Shown: positions 1-8,995 of the stretch, in pieces | How positions within the stretch are numbered: the stretch's first letter is position 1 | Layout: each line of letters begins with the position of its first letter | Origin: Afipia sp. | GTDB taxonomy: Bacteria; Pseudomonadota; Alphaproteobacteria; Rhizobiales; Xanthobacteraceae | Assembly: GCA_016201045.1 (NCBI GenBank) | Contig: JACQDM010000001.1 | Span: forward strand, 248,001 to 312,000 | DNA length: 64,000 nt | Reading direction: 5' to 3' | Position numbers and translations under genes: made by a program | The notes under the pieces: model-generated | What the model was told of the DNA's origin: nothing | The model's input: only the letters and a program-made list of their open reading frames with translations | The model's database searches: none

Positions 1-1
1 C

Positions 2-148
2 TACTCAAACATCGAAGAGTGCAACTTTCAGTTCAAGAAAGACCTCATTCAATGCAAATTCACCGGCCTCAGAAATTGCTATGCTCAGGCGATGGTGCGG
101 CTCATCGCATGCGAACGCGGCCATCCTATTCCGCCGTTGAACTACTAG
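2..148 (+). CDS. C-terminal 48 aa of a truncated CDS (runs off the left edge); possible polymorphic-toxin-like C-terminus
   Basis: Open frame from base 2 to TAG at 146-148: YSNIEECNFQFKKDLIQCKFTGLRNCYAQAMVRLIACERGHPIPPLNY. Cys spacing C-X10-C-X7-C-X10-C. Followed 13 nt later by the next ORF on the same strand. Confidence 0.55.
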   Translation, partial: YSNIEECNFQFKKDLIQCKFTGLRNCYAQAMVRLIACERGHPIPPLNY

Positions 149-161
149 GACTCGTTCATCA

Positions 162-491
162 ATGATTATTGCATCAAGAGTCCTTCAATTCACCACCCAC
201 TCGGGAACAAAGGCTGTTCAGATTGACCTCTTTCGGCCTGAGCAGAACGATGGCGATTGGATCTGTCATTACACAGTCCACTGGCCGGATAAAGCGTGGC
301 AAAGTTTCGGCGGTGGTTATGATGCGATACAGGCGCTTCTGTCCGCTCTTCAGAAAATAGGGTTTGAGCTTTATGCCAGCGAAGCCAACAAGACCGGAAA
401 GTTGACATGGGGAAATTGGGAAGGTTTCGGCTTTCCCGTGCCGCAAAATGCGCGCGACCTTTTAAAAGGGGACGACGCTAAATTTCTCTGA
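162..491 (+). CDS. Hypothetical protein, DUF6968-like
   Basis: 109 aa ORF; overall pattern (MIIASR..DWICHYTVHWPD..A.QALLSALQKIGFELYAS...GKLTW....FGFPVP..ARDLLKGDDAKFL) resembles DUF6968 proteins from memory. Confidence 0.6.
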   Translation: MIIASRVLQFTTHSGTKAVQIDLFRPEQNDGDWICHYTVHWPDKAWQSFGGGYDAIQALLSALQKIGFELYASEANKTGKLTWGNWEGFGFPVPQNARDLLKGDDAKFL

Positions 492-498
492 AACAAAA

Positions 499-522
499 AG
501 CCCCGGAGCGATCCGGGGCTTC
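499..522 (-). terminator. Rho-independent terminator of the metK-ahcY operon (possibly bidirectional)
   Basis: Stem AAGCCCCGG/CCGGGGCTT, 6-nt loop, followed by TTTTTG on the minus strand; lies between convergent ORFs. Confidence 0.8.
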
Positions 523-544
523 CTTATTCTGAATTGAGCGTCGC

Positions 545-1996
545 TCAATAGCGGTAATGATCGCTCTTGAACGGGCCTTCGGTTTTCACGCCGATATAGT
601 CGGCCTGATCCTTGCGCAGCTTGGTCAGGTTCACGCCGATCTTGGCGAGGTGAAGCATCGCGACCTTTTCATCCAATGACTTCGGCAACACGTACACTTC
701 CTTTTTGTACTTGCCGTCCTTGTTGTTGGCGTAGAGTTCGATCTGCGCCAGCGTCTGGTTGGTGAACGACGCCGACATCACGAACGACGGATGCCCCATC
801 GCGTTGCCGAGGTTCACGAGACGGCCTTCGGAGAGAAGGATCATGCGCTTGCCGTCCGGGAACGTGATTTCGTCCACCTGCGGCTTGATGTTGTCCCACT
901 TCATGTTCTTCAGATGCGCGACCTGAATCTCGTTGTCGAAGTGACCGATGTTGCAGACGATGGCGCGATCCTTCATCGCGCGCATATGCTCGATGGTGAT
1001 GATGTCCTTGTTGCCCGTCGCGGTGACGAAAATGTCGGCGCGGGGCGCGGCCTGTTCCATCGTCACGACTTCGTAGCCTTCCATCGCCGCCTGCAGCGCG
1101 CAAATAGGATCGATCTCCGACACCATCACGCGGCAACCGGCCTGGCGCAGCGAGGCGGCCGAGCCTTTGCCGACGTCGCCGAAGCCCGCAACCATCGCGG
1201 TCTTACCTGACATCATCACGTCGGTGCCGCGACGGATGCCGTCCACCAGCGACTCGCGGCAACCATAGAGATTGTCGAACTTCGACTTGGTGACCGAGTC
1301 GTTGACATTGATGGCAGGCCACAACAGCGTGCCGGCCTTCTGCATGTCGTAAAGGCGATGCACGCCCGTGGTGGTTTCTTCCGACACACCCTTGATCGAG
1401 TCAGCGATGGCCTTGAAGTAACCCTTCGGCTTTTCCTTCAACTGCTTCTTCAGCAGCGCGAAGAACACTTCTTCTTCCTCCGACTGCGGCTTGTCGAGAA
1501 ACGCCGTGTCGCCGTTCTCGGCGCGCAGGCCGAGATGGACGTACATCGTCGCATCGCCGCCGTCGTCGAGGATCATGTTCGGATGCAGGGATTCACCAGG
1601 CTTTGCACCGTGCCAGTCGAACAGCTTGGCGGTGTAGTCCCAATAATCCTTCAGCGTCTCGCCCTTCACCGCGAACACCGGAATGCCCGCAGCGGCAATC
1701 GCAGCTGCTGCGTGATCCTGCGTCGAATAGATGTTGCACGAGACCCAGCGGATGTCGGCGCCGAGTGCTTTCAGCGTCTCAATAAGAACGCCGGTCTGAA
1801 TCGTCATGTGCAGCGAGCCTGCGATGCGCGCGCCTTTCAACGGCTGCTTCGGGCCGTATTCTTCGCGCGTCGCCATCAGGCCCGGCATTTCGGTTTCGGC
1901 CAGCGACAATTCCTTGCGGCCGAATGGAGCAAGGTCCATGTCGGCGACGATATAGTCGTTGAAGCCTGCGGGGGCTTTGGCGGCTGCGGTGCTCAT
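545..1996 (-). CDS. ahcY: Adenosylhomocysteinase (S-adenosyl-L-homocysteine hydrolase)
   Basis: 483 aa; [41 protein letters not shown]-binding motif, C-terminal DHYRY. Confidence 0.98.
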   Translation of the reverse strand: MSTAAAKAPAGFNDYIVADMDLAPFGRKELSLAETEMPGLMATREEYGPKQPLKGARIAGSLHMTIQTGVLIETLKALGADIRWVSCNIYSTQDHAAAAIAAAGIPVFAVKGETLKDYWDYTAKLFDWHGAKPGESLHPNMILDDGGDATMYVHLGLRAENGDTAFLDKPQSEEEEVFFALLKKQLKEKPKGYFKAIADSIKGVSEETTTGVHRLYDMQKAGTLLWPAINVNDSVTKSKFDNLYGCRESLVDGIRRGTDVMMSGKTAMVAGFGDVGKGSAASLRQAGCRVMVSEIDPICALQAAMEGYEVVTMEQAAPRADIFVTATGNKDIITIEHMRAMKDRAIVCNIGHFDNEIQVAHLKNMKWDNIKPQVDEITFPDGKRMILLSEGRLVNLGNAMGHPSFVMSASFTNQTLAQIELYANNKDGKYKKEVYVLPKSLDEKVAMLHLAKIGVNLTKLRKDQADYIGVKTEGPFKSDHYRY

Positions 1997-2006
1997 GTTC
2001 GATTCC

Positions 2007-3227
2007 TTATGACAGTGCGCGCTTGAGCGCGTCGGCGATGTCGGTCTTTTCCCACGAGAAGCCGCCGTCCTTTTCCGGCGCGCGGCCGAAATGTCCGTAG
2101 GCTGAGGTGCGGGCGTAGATCGGCTTGTTGAGCTTGAGATGCGTGCGGATGCCGCGTGGCGTGAGACTCATCAGTTCCTGCAGAATCTTCGCGATCTTCT
2201 GCTCGTCGGCTTTGCCGGTGCCGTCGGTGTTCACGTAAACCGATAGCGGATGCGCGACGCCAATGGCGTATGACAACTGAATCGTGCAGCGGTCGGCGAG
2301 ACCGGCAGCAACCACGTTCTTGGCGAGATAGCGTGCCGCATACGCCGCCGAGCGGTCGACCTTCGAGGGGTCCTTGCCCGAGAATGCGCCGCCGCCATGA
2401 GGCGCAGCGCCGCCATACGTATCGACGATGATCTTGCGGCCGGTCAAACCTGTGTCGCCGTCAGGTCCGCCGATGACGAAACGTCCGGTCGGGTTGACGT
2501 AGATCTGGTCCTTCTTCGGCATCCAGCCGGATGGCAACACCTTCTCGATGTAAGGCAGCACGAGTTCCTTGATGTCGTCCGACTCCAGAACCTTCTTGCC
2601 GTCTTTTTCCTTATGCTGTGTCGAGACGACGACGGCGGTGCACTTCACCGGCTTGCCGTTCTCATATTGCAGCGTGAACTGGCTCTTTGCGTCCGGCTCG
2701 AACAGCTTCTGCTTGCCGGAGTGACGGTCTGCGGCCATCGCCTTCAGCACGTTGTGCGAATACTGCAGCGGCGCAGGCATCAGTTCAGGCGTCTCATTGG
2801 TCGCGTAACCGAACATGATGCCCTGGTCGCCCGCGCCCTCGTCCTTGTTGCCTGCGGCTTCAACGCCCTGCGCGATGTCTGCGGACTGGCCGTGCAGATG
2901 CACCTGCACCTTCGCGGTCTTCCAGTGGAAGCCCTTCTGCGCGTAGCCGATATCTTTGACGGCCTTGCGCGCGAGCTTTTCGGCAAGCGCCTTATTGACC
3001 TTGCCGGTCTTGCTCATGATCTCGTTCGGGCCGGCGGCCTGCTTCGACATGCGGACTTCGCCGGCGAGCACGACGAGGTTGGTGGTGACGAGCGTTTCGC
3101 ACGCGACCTTCGCCATCGGATCGGCCTTGAAGAACTGGTCGACGATTTCGTCCGAGATACGGTCGCAGACCTTGTCCGGATGACCTTCGGAAACAGACTC
3201 ACTCGTGAAGATATAAGACCCGCGCAT
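2007..3227 (-). CDS. metK: S-adenosylmethionine synthetase
   Basis: [51 protein letters not shown] motifs; ATG at 3227 with upstream AGAGGAA. Confidence 0.98.
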   Translation of the reverse strand: MRGSYIFTSESVSEGHPDKVCDRISDEIVDQFFKADPMAKVACETLVTTNLVVLAGEVRMSKQAAGPNEIMSKTGKVNKALAEKLARKAVKDIGYAQKGFHWKTAKVQVHLHGQSADIAQGVEAAGNKDEGAGDQGIMFGYATNETPELMPAPLQYSHNVLKAMAADRHSGKQKLFEPDAKSQFTLQYENGKPVKCTAVVVSTQHKEKDGKKVLESDDIKELVLPYIEKVLPSGWMPKKDQIYVNPTGRFVIGGPDGDTGLTGRKIIVDTYGGAAPHGGGAFSGKDPSKVDRSAAYAARYLAKNVVAAGLADRCTIQLSYAIGVAHPLSVYVNTDGTGKADEQKIAKILQELMSLTPRGIRTHLKLNKPIYARTSAYGHFGRAPEKDGGFSWEKTDIADALKRALS

Positions 3228-3287
3228 CAAACCAATTCCTCTGCTCTCGTTCGGCGGCTGTTTCGTGAACTTTGCCGGATAAAAACG

Positions 3288-4631
3288 TCAATCGCGGCGG
3301 CGCGATATGACATAGGATTCGTCGTAAAACCAAAGCCCGTTATGCTTGCGCAGCACGTCTCTGGTGGCTTCGAGATAACGGCCGCTCTGCGTCACTTCCG
3401 TCAGGCGGTCATCTTCGACCTGTGCGACATACACTGCCGCGTTCCATGCTGCAAAGGCTGTAGAAGACCCGATTGGGCCTGTGACCTCGTTTGGCAAGGC
3501 TTCCATGTCGTAGCGGAAAATCGAGCGATTATCGGCATATGCGTTGAAGTTGAGATCCCGCCCCGCCGAGCCCAGCTCGTATTTCACGGCACGAAGTAGC
3601 TCATGGCGGCTCACCGAGAAAGGGTTTTCTCCGGGCCAGACGGCCTGAACGATCTCCATTCCGGGGTCGTGGCCATAGGAGTGAATCCCGATCAGCCGGC
3701 CACCGGCCCGGAGCGACCGGGCCAAAGGCGCGATGATGCGTTTGGCCCTGAAATTCAACGAGGATTTGGCCCGATAAGGCTGCGAGGCGATGACGAGGTC
3801 GAAATTGGCCTCGACCCGCCCGGCCCTTGGAATCATCGAATCCAGCAGGAATCGGTGGTCATCCCGGTAGATGACGAGGGCGATGGGCCGCTCGTAAACC
3901 GGCATGCCTGAACGGGGACTGACGCTGGCGCGCCAGTTCTCTTCCAAAAACCCATTCAAATCAGCGATTTGCGCCTCGAACGCGCCGGACGAATCGCCTG
4001 TCAGCGCGACCTCCTTCCAGATCATGGCGGCGGCGGCCTGCGGCGATTTCGGCGCCAGCCACGGCGCTTCCGCGTAGTTCATGTTGGTCAGGACAAAGAC
4101 CGTCGCCGGATGCTCGAACAGGCGATCAGGCACCTTGTCCAGCGTCAGGCGCACGTCCTCGAGGCTGATTTCCTTGCCCGCCACATAGAACGGCATGTGC
4201 GGAAAACGGCTGTGCATCGCGCGCATGACCCGCGCCATCACGGTTCCATCGCCGACGCCTGCGTCGAACACCCGCAGCGCCGGAGGGCGCGGATGAATCG
4301 CGGACAATTCCAGCGCCACCCGTTCGGAAATCACGCGCTTCTCCGAGCAGGTGTGGACGAACAGCAGGTATTTCTGGCGGTTTTCGAAAAAGCGGAAATT
4401 GCCGCCCGGATCGCGCCGCTCGATCGGCGCTTCAGGCAGCCTCACAACGGGGGTCGTGTCCCCAAGAAAAGCTCTAATCCGCTCAAGCGTATCGACGCGG
4501 ATGTGCTTGCCCTCGCGCAAGCGTGAGACGAGCTTGCCGTCATTGACGACGCGGCGGCCAAAGGTGGATTCGGCCATTCCCGCTTCGCGGCAGTAGGCGG
4601 AAATCTGGGCCAATAGCGCGTCGTTTGTCAT
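3288..4631 (-). CDS. HTH DNA-binding domain fused to a SAM-dependent methyltransferase-like domain; putative regulator heading the metK-ahcY operon
   Basis: N-terminal HTH-like segment (AESTFGRRVVNDGKLVSRLREGKHIRVDTLERIRAFL), then Rossmann-like LRVFDAGVGDGTVMARVM. Same strand and close upstream of metK. Confidence 0.75.
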   Translation of the reverse strand: MTNDALLAQISAYCREAGMAESTFGRRVVNDGKLVSRLREGKHIRVDTLERIRAFLGDTTPVVRLPEAPIERRDPGGNFRFFENRQKYLLFVHTCSEKRVISERVALELSAIHPRPPALRVFDAGVGDGTVMARVMRAMHSRFPHMPFYVAGKEISLEDVRLTLDKVPDRLFEHPATVFVLTNMNYAEAPWLAPKSPQAAAAMIWKEVALTGDSSGAFEAQIADLNGFLEENWRASVSPRSGMPVYERPIALVIYRDDHRFLLDSMIPRAGRVEANFDLVIASQPYRAKSSLNFRAKRIIAPLARSLRAGGRLIGIHSYGHDPGMEIVQAVWPGENPFSVSRHELLRAVKYELGSAGRDLNFNAYADNRSIFRYDMEALPNEVTGPIGSSTAFAAWNAAVYVAQVEDDRLTEVTQSGRYLEATRDVLRKHNGLWFYDESYVISRRRD

Positions 4632-4633
4632 AA

Positions 4634-4677
4634 GGCGGAAATCTGACGGAGTTGGAATCCAATGGCGGGAATGTGAC
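4634..4677 (-). promoter_or_regulatory. Pair of 14-bp direct repeats exactly 30 bp apart flanking an 11-bp palindrome; candidate operator of the HTH-MTase/metK/ahcY operon
   Basis: GGCGGAAATCTGAC (4634-4647) and GGCGGGAATGTGAC (4664-4677), 12/14 identical; TTGGAATCCAA at 4652-4662; abuts the ATG at 4631. Confidence 0.5.
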
Positions 4678-4755
4678 CCCGCTGTAGCACCGCCTGCCCA
4701 CCGATGGTATCCCGCGCGACGTGCCCATTCCCGCTGCCCACACCGGAGAGACGCG

Positions 4756-5199
4756 ATGACCGAACGCCTGCATGCCCCTTTCAAGCTCGCGCCCGACGCC
4801 TACAAAGGCATCATGGCCATCGAGACGGCGGTGAAAGCCAGCGGGCTTGAGCTGAGCCTGATCGAACTGGTGAAAATGCGCGCATCGCAGATCAATCATT
4901 GCGCGTTCTGCATCCACATGCATTCGACCGACGCGCGCAAGGAAGGCGAAAGCGAAATGCGGCTCTATATGCTGGACGCATGGCGCGAGTCCTCGCTCTA
5001 TACGCCGCGCGAACGCGCCGCGCTCGCTTGGACGGAATCGCTGACGCTGATTTCGCAAACCGAAGCGCCGGACGCGGACTACGAACTCGCCGCCAAGGAA
5101 TTCAACGACGGCGAACTGGTGCATTTGTCGTTCCTGATCGGCACCATCAATGCGTGGAATCGTCTGGCCATCGGCTTCAGGCTGGCTCATCCGAAGTGA
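4756..5199 (+). CDS. Carboxymuconolactone decarboxylase / AhpD-family protein
   Basis: 147 aa; LIELVKMRASQINHCAFCIHMHSTDARK with CxxC and following His, AWTESLTLI. Confidence 0.92.
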   Translation: MTERLHAPFKLAPDAYKGIMAIETAVKASGLELSLIELVKMRASQINHCAFCIHMHSTDARKEGESEMRLYMLDAWRESSLYTPRERAALAWTESLTLISQTEAPDADYELAAKEFNDGELVHLSFLIGTINAWNRLAIGFRLAHPK

Positions 5200-5288
5200 G
5201 ATTGATCCTGACGAATTGTTGAACCGAAGCACCGGCGACGAGCGACCAAATCGACTAGACTTGCGACATTGTCACGGGGACGAATTTC

Positions 5289-6938
5289 ATGCGCCGCCTG
5301 ATTTCGATTTTCGCCTTTGTTGCCGCCGTTGCTCTGGCCTCGCCTGCCCTCGCCCAATCCAACGCGCAACTCGGCCCGCTTTGCACCTCCGAAGGCACGC
5401 CCGCCGATCAGCAGATTTCAGCGTGCAACAAGATTCTCGCGCTGAAGGTTTTTAGCGGCGAGAAACTCGCGACGATCTATTTCTGGCGTGCCGTCGCCTA
5501 CAACAAAAAGGGCGACTACAAGAACGTCATCGCCGACACGACCGAGGCCCTGAAACTCACACCCAAGTCGATCGAACTGCTCAACATGCGCGGCTCGGCC
5601 TATTACGACTCGGGCGAATCCGACATCGCGATTGCCGATTTCACCGACGCGCTCGCCATCGGCCCGCCGAGCGGCACAATCTATCACAACCGCGCCAACG
5701 CCTATCGCAACAAGGGCGACTATCCGAAGGCGCTCGCGGACTACAGCAAGGCGATCGATCTCGGCACCAGGAGTTCATACACCTATCAGAACCGCGGCCT
5801 CGTCAAGCAGACGATGGGCGATCTCGACGGCGCGATGGCGGATATCAACGAGGCCATTCGCGTCGATCCGTCATTGCCGGGGCCGCACACCGCACGCGCC
5901 GTGCTGTGGCGCGCGAAGGGCAACATCGACAAGGCGATTGCCGATTGCACCGAGGCGGTCACGCTTGCGAAGGCGAAACAGCCGGTCAACATCATGACGC
6001 CGCCGGGCAGCGTGCTGATCGACGCCTATACGCAACGTGGACTGTCCTACGAAGCCAATGGCCAGTTCGATCTCGCCAAGGACGACTATAATTCGACGCT
6101 TCAAGGCGTCGCCGTCGACAATGTGAGCAAGGCCAATCAGGCGACCGCGAAGGTTCGCCTCTCGCTGCTGTCGGATGCGCCGGCAACTGTGCCGGTGAAA
6201 AAGGCCGAAGCGGCGGGCCGCCGCGTTGCGCTGGTGATCGGCAACGGTGCGTATCGGAATTTCCCTGCGCTGCCCAATCCGCCGAACGACGCGCGCGCCG
6301 TCGCCAAGAGCCTGCGCGATCTCGGCTACGAAGTCACAGAAGGCATCGACCTCACACAGGACAAGATGCAGAAAATGACGCGCGAATTCATGCGGGGCGC
6401 CGCGCAGGCCAAGACGCTCGTACTTTATTATGCGGGCCACGGCGTGCAGGTTTCCGGCCGCAACTATCTCGTGCCGGTCGATGTGAAGCCCGACGCAGGC
6501 GCGGCCATCGTCGACAGCATGACCGATATGGACAAGATTCTCGCAGGCCTCGACGATCAGGTCCGAACCAACGTGTTGATCTTCGATGCCTGCCGAAACG
6601 ATCCGTTCTCGCAGACGGCGTCGACGAACGGCGGACGCTCACTCGACATCAAGACGCGCTCGGGTCTGGCGCAGCCGGTTGCTCCTTCCGCCGGTTCGAC
6701 GCTTGGTGCTGGTACGCTCATCGCATTTGCTACTGCGCCGGGACAAGTTGCATTGGATGGCGAAGGCGCAAACTCGCCGTTCTCGGCGGCGCTGACGCGC
6801 CACATCGGAACGCCGGGGCTTGAAGTGCAACAGATGCTGACGCGCGTGCGCGCCGAAGTCGTCGCTGGCACCCACAATAAGCAGGTGCCGTGGTCGAACT
6901 CGTCGCTGCTCGGCGAAGTGTATCTCGCGGCGAAGTAG
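5289..6938 (+). CDS. Secreted TPR-repeat plus caspase-family (C14, metacaspase/orthocaspase-like) protein
   Basis: Signal peptide MRRLISIFAFVAAVALASPALAQ; TPR-like repeats; RRVALVIGNGAYRN, YYAGHGVQ (catalytic His), FDACRNDPF (catalytic Cys). Confidence 0.93.
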   Translation: MRRLISIFAFVAAVALASPALAQSNAQLGPLCTSEGTPADQQISACNKILALKVFSGEKLATIYFWRAVAYNKKGDYKNVIADTTEALKLTPKSIELLNMRGSAYYDSGESDIAIADFTDALAIGPPSGTIYHNRANAYRNKGDYPKALADYSKAIDLGTRSSYTYQNRGLVKQTMGDLDGAMADINEAIRVDPSLPGPHTARAVLWRAKGNIDKAIADCTEAVTLAKAKQPVNIMTPPGSVLIDAYTQRGLSYEANGQFDLAKDDYNSTLQGVAVDNVSKANQATAKVRLSLLSDAPATVPVKKAEAAGRRVALVIGNGAYRNFPALPNPPNDARAVAKSLRDLGYEVTEGIDLTQDKMQKMTREFMRGAAQAKTLVLYYAGHGVQVSGRNYLVPVDVKPDAGAAIVDSMTDMDKILAGLDDQVRTNVLIFDACRNDPFSQTASTNGGRSLDIKTRSGLAQPVAPSAGSTLGAGTLIAFATAPGQVALDGEGANSPFSAALTRHIGTPGLEVQQMLTRVRAEVVAGTHNKQVPWSNSSLLGEVYLAAK

Positions 6939-6975
6939 ATCATCGCTTAGCGCCGAAACGGCTACACACCTCTGC

Positions 6976-7089
6976 GTCGTCCCCGCGAAGGCGGGGACCC
7001 ATAACCACAAATTCAAGTATCACTCACGATGGTTCAGCATCCTTGCTGATAACTTAGGGAGTATGGGTCCCCGCCTTCGCGGGGACGAC
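6976..7089. repeat. Inverted pair of a palindromic intergenic element (28-bp arms)
   Basis: GTCGTCCCCGCGAAGGCGGGGACCCATA at 6976-7003 and its exact reverse complement at 7062-7089; each arm contains its own CCCCGC-GAAG-GCGGGG hairpin. Confidence 0.9.
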
Positions 7090-7122
7090 AACGGGACCGC
7101 TGACGCTCCTCGCAATGACGCA

Positions 7123-8235
7123 CTAACCCCAGACTTCTTTCGCGATTTCCACCGCGAGCTTCAGCTTCGCCCATTGCTCGTCTTCGGTGAGCACGTTGCC
7201 TTCTTCGGTGGAGGCAAAACCGCATTGCGGCGACAGCGCAAGCTGATTCATGTCGACGAACTTCGCGGCCTCCTTAATGCGCTGCTTGAGCATCGCCTTG
7301 CTCTCCAACTCGCCCGCTTTCGACGTGATGAGGCCGAGCACGACGACCTTCTCGCCCTTCGGCAGAAACCGCAGCGGCTCGAAACCGCCCGCGCGTTCGG
7401 AATCGTATTCGAGGAAGTAGCCGTCATAGTTCACTTTCGACAGCAGCGTCTCCGCCACCGGCTCGTAACCGCCGCTTGACACCCAGGTCGAGCGGAAATT
7501 GCCCCGGCACACATGCGTCGTGATCGTCATGCCGGCGGGCCGTTCGGCAATCGCGTAGTTGATGACGCGCGCATAGACCTGTTGGAATTCGTCGGGGTCG
7601 TCGCCGCGCCCGCGCATCTTCTCGCGCTGTTCTTCCGAGCACAGATACGCCCAGATCGTGTCGTCGAACTGCAGATAGCGGCAGCCCGCGTCGTAAAGCG
7701 CCTTCACCGCCTTGCGGTAGGCTTTGCCAAGATCGACGAAGAAATCGTCCATCGATGGGTAGGCATCCTTCGAGATCGCGTGACGTCCGCCGCGATAGTG
7801 CAAAACGGAAGGAGAAGGAATCGTCATCTTCGGCACGATGTGCGCCATCCCGCAATGTTTCTTCAGAAAAGCGAAATGCGCGAGCATCGGATGATCCGCC
7901 GGAAAATCGATCTTGCCGGTGACGCGGATGTTTTCGCCGCGCGTGATCATGCCGTTGAACAGGATGCCTTCGGTCTTGTAGATTTCGCAGCCGTCGAGAG
8001 CTTTGAGAAAATCGAAATGCCACCACGAACGGCGGAATTCTCCGTCGGTCGCCGACTGCAAGCCGATCTGCTTCTGCCTGTGGATCACTTTCTCGATTTC
8101 GAGGTCTTCGATGCGCGACAGTTCCTTCGCATCGATCTCACGTTTCTCGAATTTGGCGCGCGCCTCCTTGAGGCGTGCGGGGCGCAGCAGACTGCCGACC
8201 ATATCGGCGCGGAACGGCGGCCTTGAGCGTTGCAT
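7123..8235 (-). CDS. Cobalamin-independent methionine synthase (MetE C-terminal domain)-like protein, YxjG/YxjH type
   Basis: FRADMVGSLLRP, ATDGEFRRSWWHFDF, YLQFDDTIWAYL, HVCRGN, LALSPQCGFAS; start chosen at MQRSRPPF. Confidence 0.88.
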   Translation of the reverse strand: MQRSRPPFRADMVGSLLRPARLKEARAKFEKREIDAKELSRIEDLEIEKVIHRQKQIGLQSATDGEFRRSWWHFDFLKALDGCEIYKTEGILFNGMITRGENIRVTGKIDFPADHPMLAHFAFLKKHCGMAHIVPKMTIPSPSVLHYRGGRHAISKDAYPSMDDFFVDLGKAYRKAVKALYDAGCRYLQFDDTIWAYLCSEEQREKMRGRGDDPDEFQQVYARVINYAIAERPAGMTITTHVCRGNFRSTWVSSGGYEPVAETLLSKVNYDGYFLEYDSERAGGFEPLRFLPKGEKVVVLGLITSKAGELESKAMLKQRIKEAAKFVDMNQLALSPQCGFASTEEGNVLTEDEQWAKLKLAVEIAKEVWG

Positions 8236-8266
8236 TGGGGTCCGAAGTCGCGATTTTTCGTTGATC

Positions 8267-8995
8267 TTAGTGCGTCTTGGCCGATGTGCCGGAAACGCCG
8301 AGATAGCGCTCAAGCACTTGTGGATCGGATTTCAACGCGGCACTCGCCGCATCATGCACGATTCCGCCGCGCTCCAAAATCACAACACGGTCGGCAAGGC
8401 CGAGAATTTTCTGGGCATTCTGCTCGACGACAATCGAGCAGATGCCGCCGGCCCGCGTGATCTGCCCCAGCGCCTTGAGCAGTTCCTCGACAATGATCGG
8501 CGCCAGACCCTCGGTCGGCTCGTCCAATAACAGAACTTTGGGGTTGAGCGTCAGCGCGCGGCCGATTGCCAGCATCTGCTGTTCGCCGCCGGACAATTCA
8601 TTGCCGAAATTTCGCCGCCGCTCGCGCAGGCGCGGGAACATGTCGTAGACCTTCTCGACGGTCCACGGGCCGTCCTGCGCCACTGCCGTCATGTTCTCCT
8701 CGACCGTGAGCGATTTGAAAATATTACGCTCCTGCGGCACCCAGCCGATGCCCGCGCGGGCGCGCTGATCGGGCCGCAGCCTCGTGATGTCGCGGCCGGC
8801 GATTTTCACCGCGCCGCTGAAACGCCGCGTCACCCCGACGATGGAATTGATCAGTGTGGTCTTGCCGGTACCGTTGCGGCCGAGCAGCGCCAGCACCTGC
8901 CCTTCGCCGAGTTCGAGCGAAAGGCCGGGAATGACGACCGCCTCGCCATAACCCGCGCAGAGTTTGTCGATGCTGAGAAGATTACGCATCGGCAC
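8267..8995 (-). CDS. Branched-chain amino acid-type ABC transporter ATP-binding protein (LivF-type), cluster 1
   Basis: Walker A LLGRNGTGKTT, signature LSGGEQQML, Walker B VLLLDEPTEGLAP. Confidence 0.95.
   Translation of the reverse strand: MPMRNLLSIDKLCAGYGEAVVIPGLSLELGEGQVLALLGRNGTGKTTLINSIVGVTRRFSGAVKIAGRDITRLRPDQRARAGIGWVPQERNIFKSLTVEENMTAVAQDGPWTVEKVYDMFPRLRERRRNFGNELSGGEQQMLAIGRALTLNPKVLLLDEPTEGLAPIIVEELLKALGQITRAGGICSIVVEQNAQKILGLADRVVILERGGIVHDAASAALKSDPQVLERYLGVSGTSAKTH

Noticed and set aside
3228-3287. SAM-type riboswitch upstream of metK
   Set aside because: The 60-nt leader shows no SAM-II or SAM/SAH riboswitch signature that I can recognise.
2397-3599. 400-aa plus-strand ORF opposite metK
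   Set aside because: Shadow ORF of the metK codon pattern in GC-rich DNA; Arg/Leu/Val/His-rich low-information translation.
6976-7089. CRISPR array
   Set aside because: Only two copies in inverted orientation, no regular spacers or cas genes.
6976-7225. Short ORFs translating 'WVPAFAGTT' and 'CRPREGGDP'
   Set aside because: Characteristic translations of palindromic intergenic repeats, not proteins.
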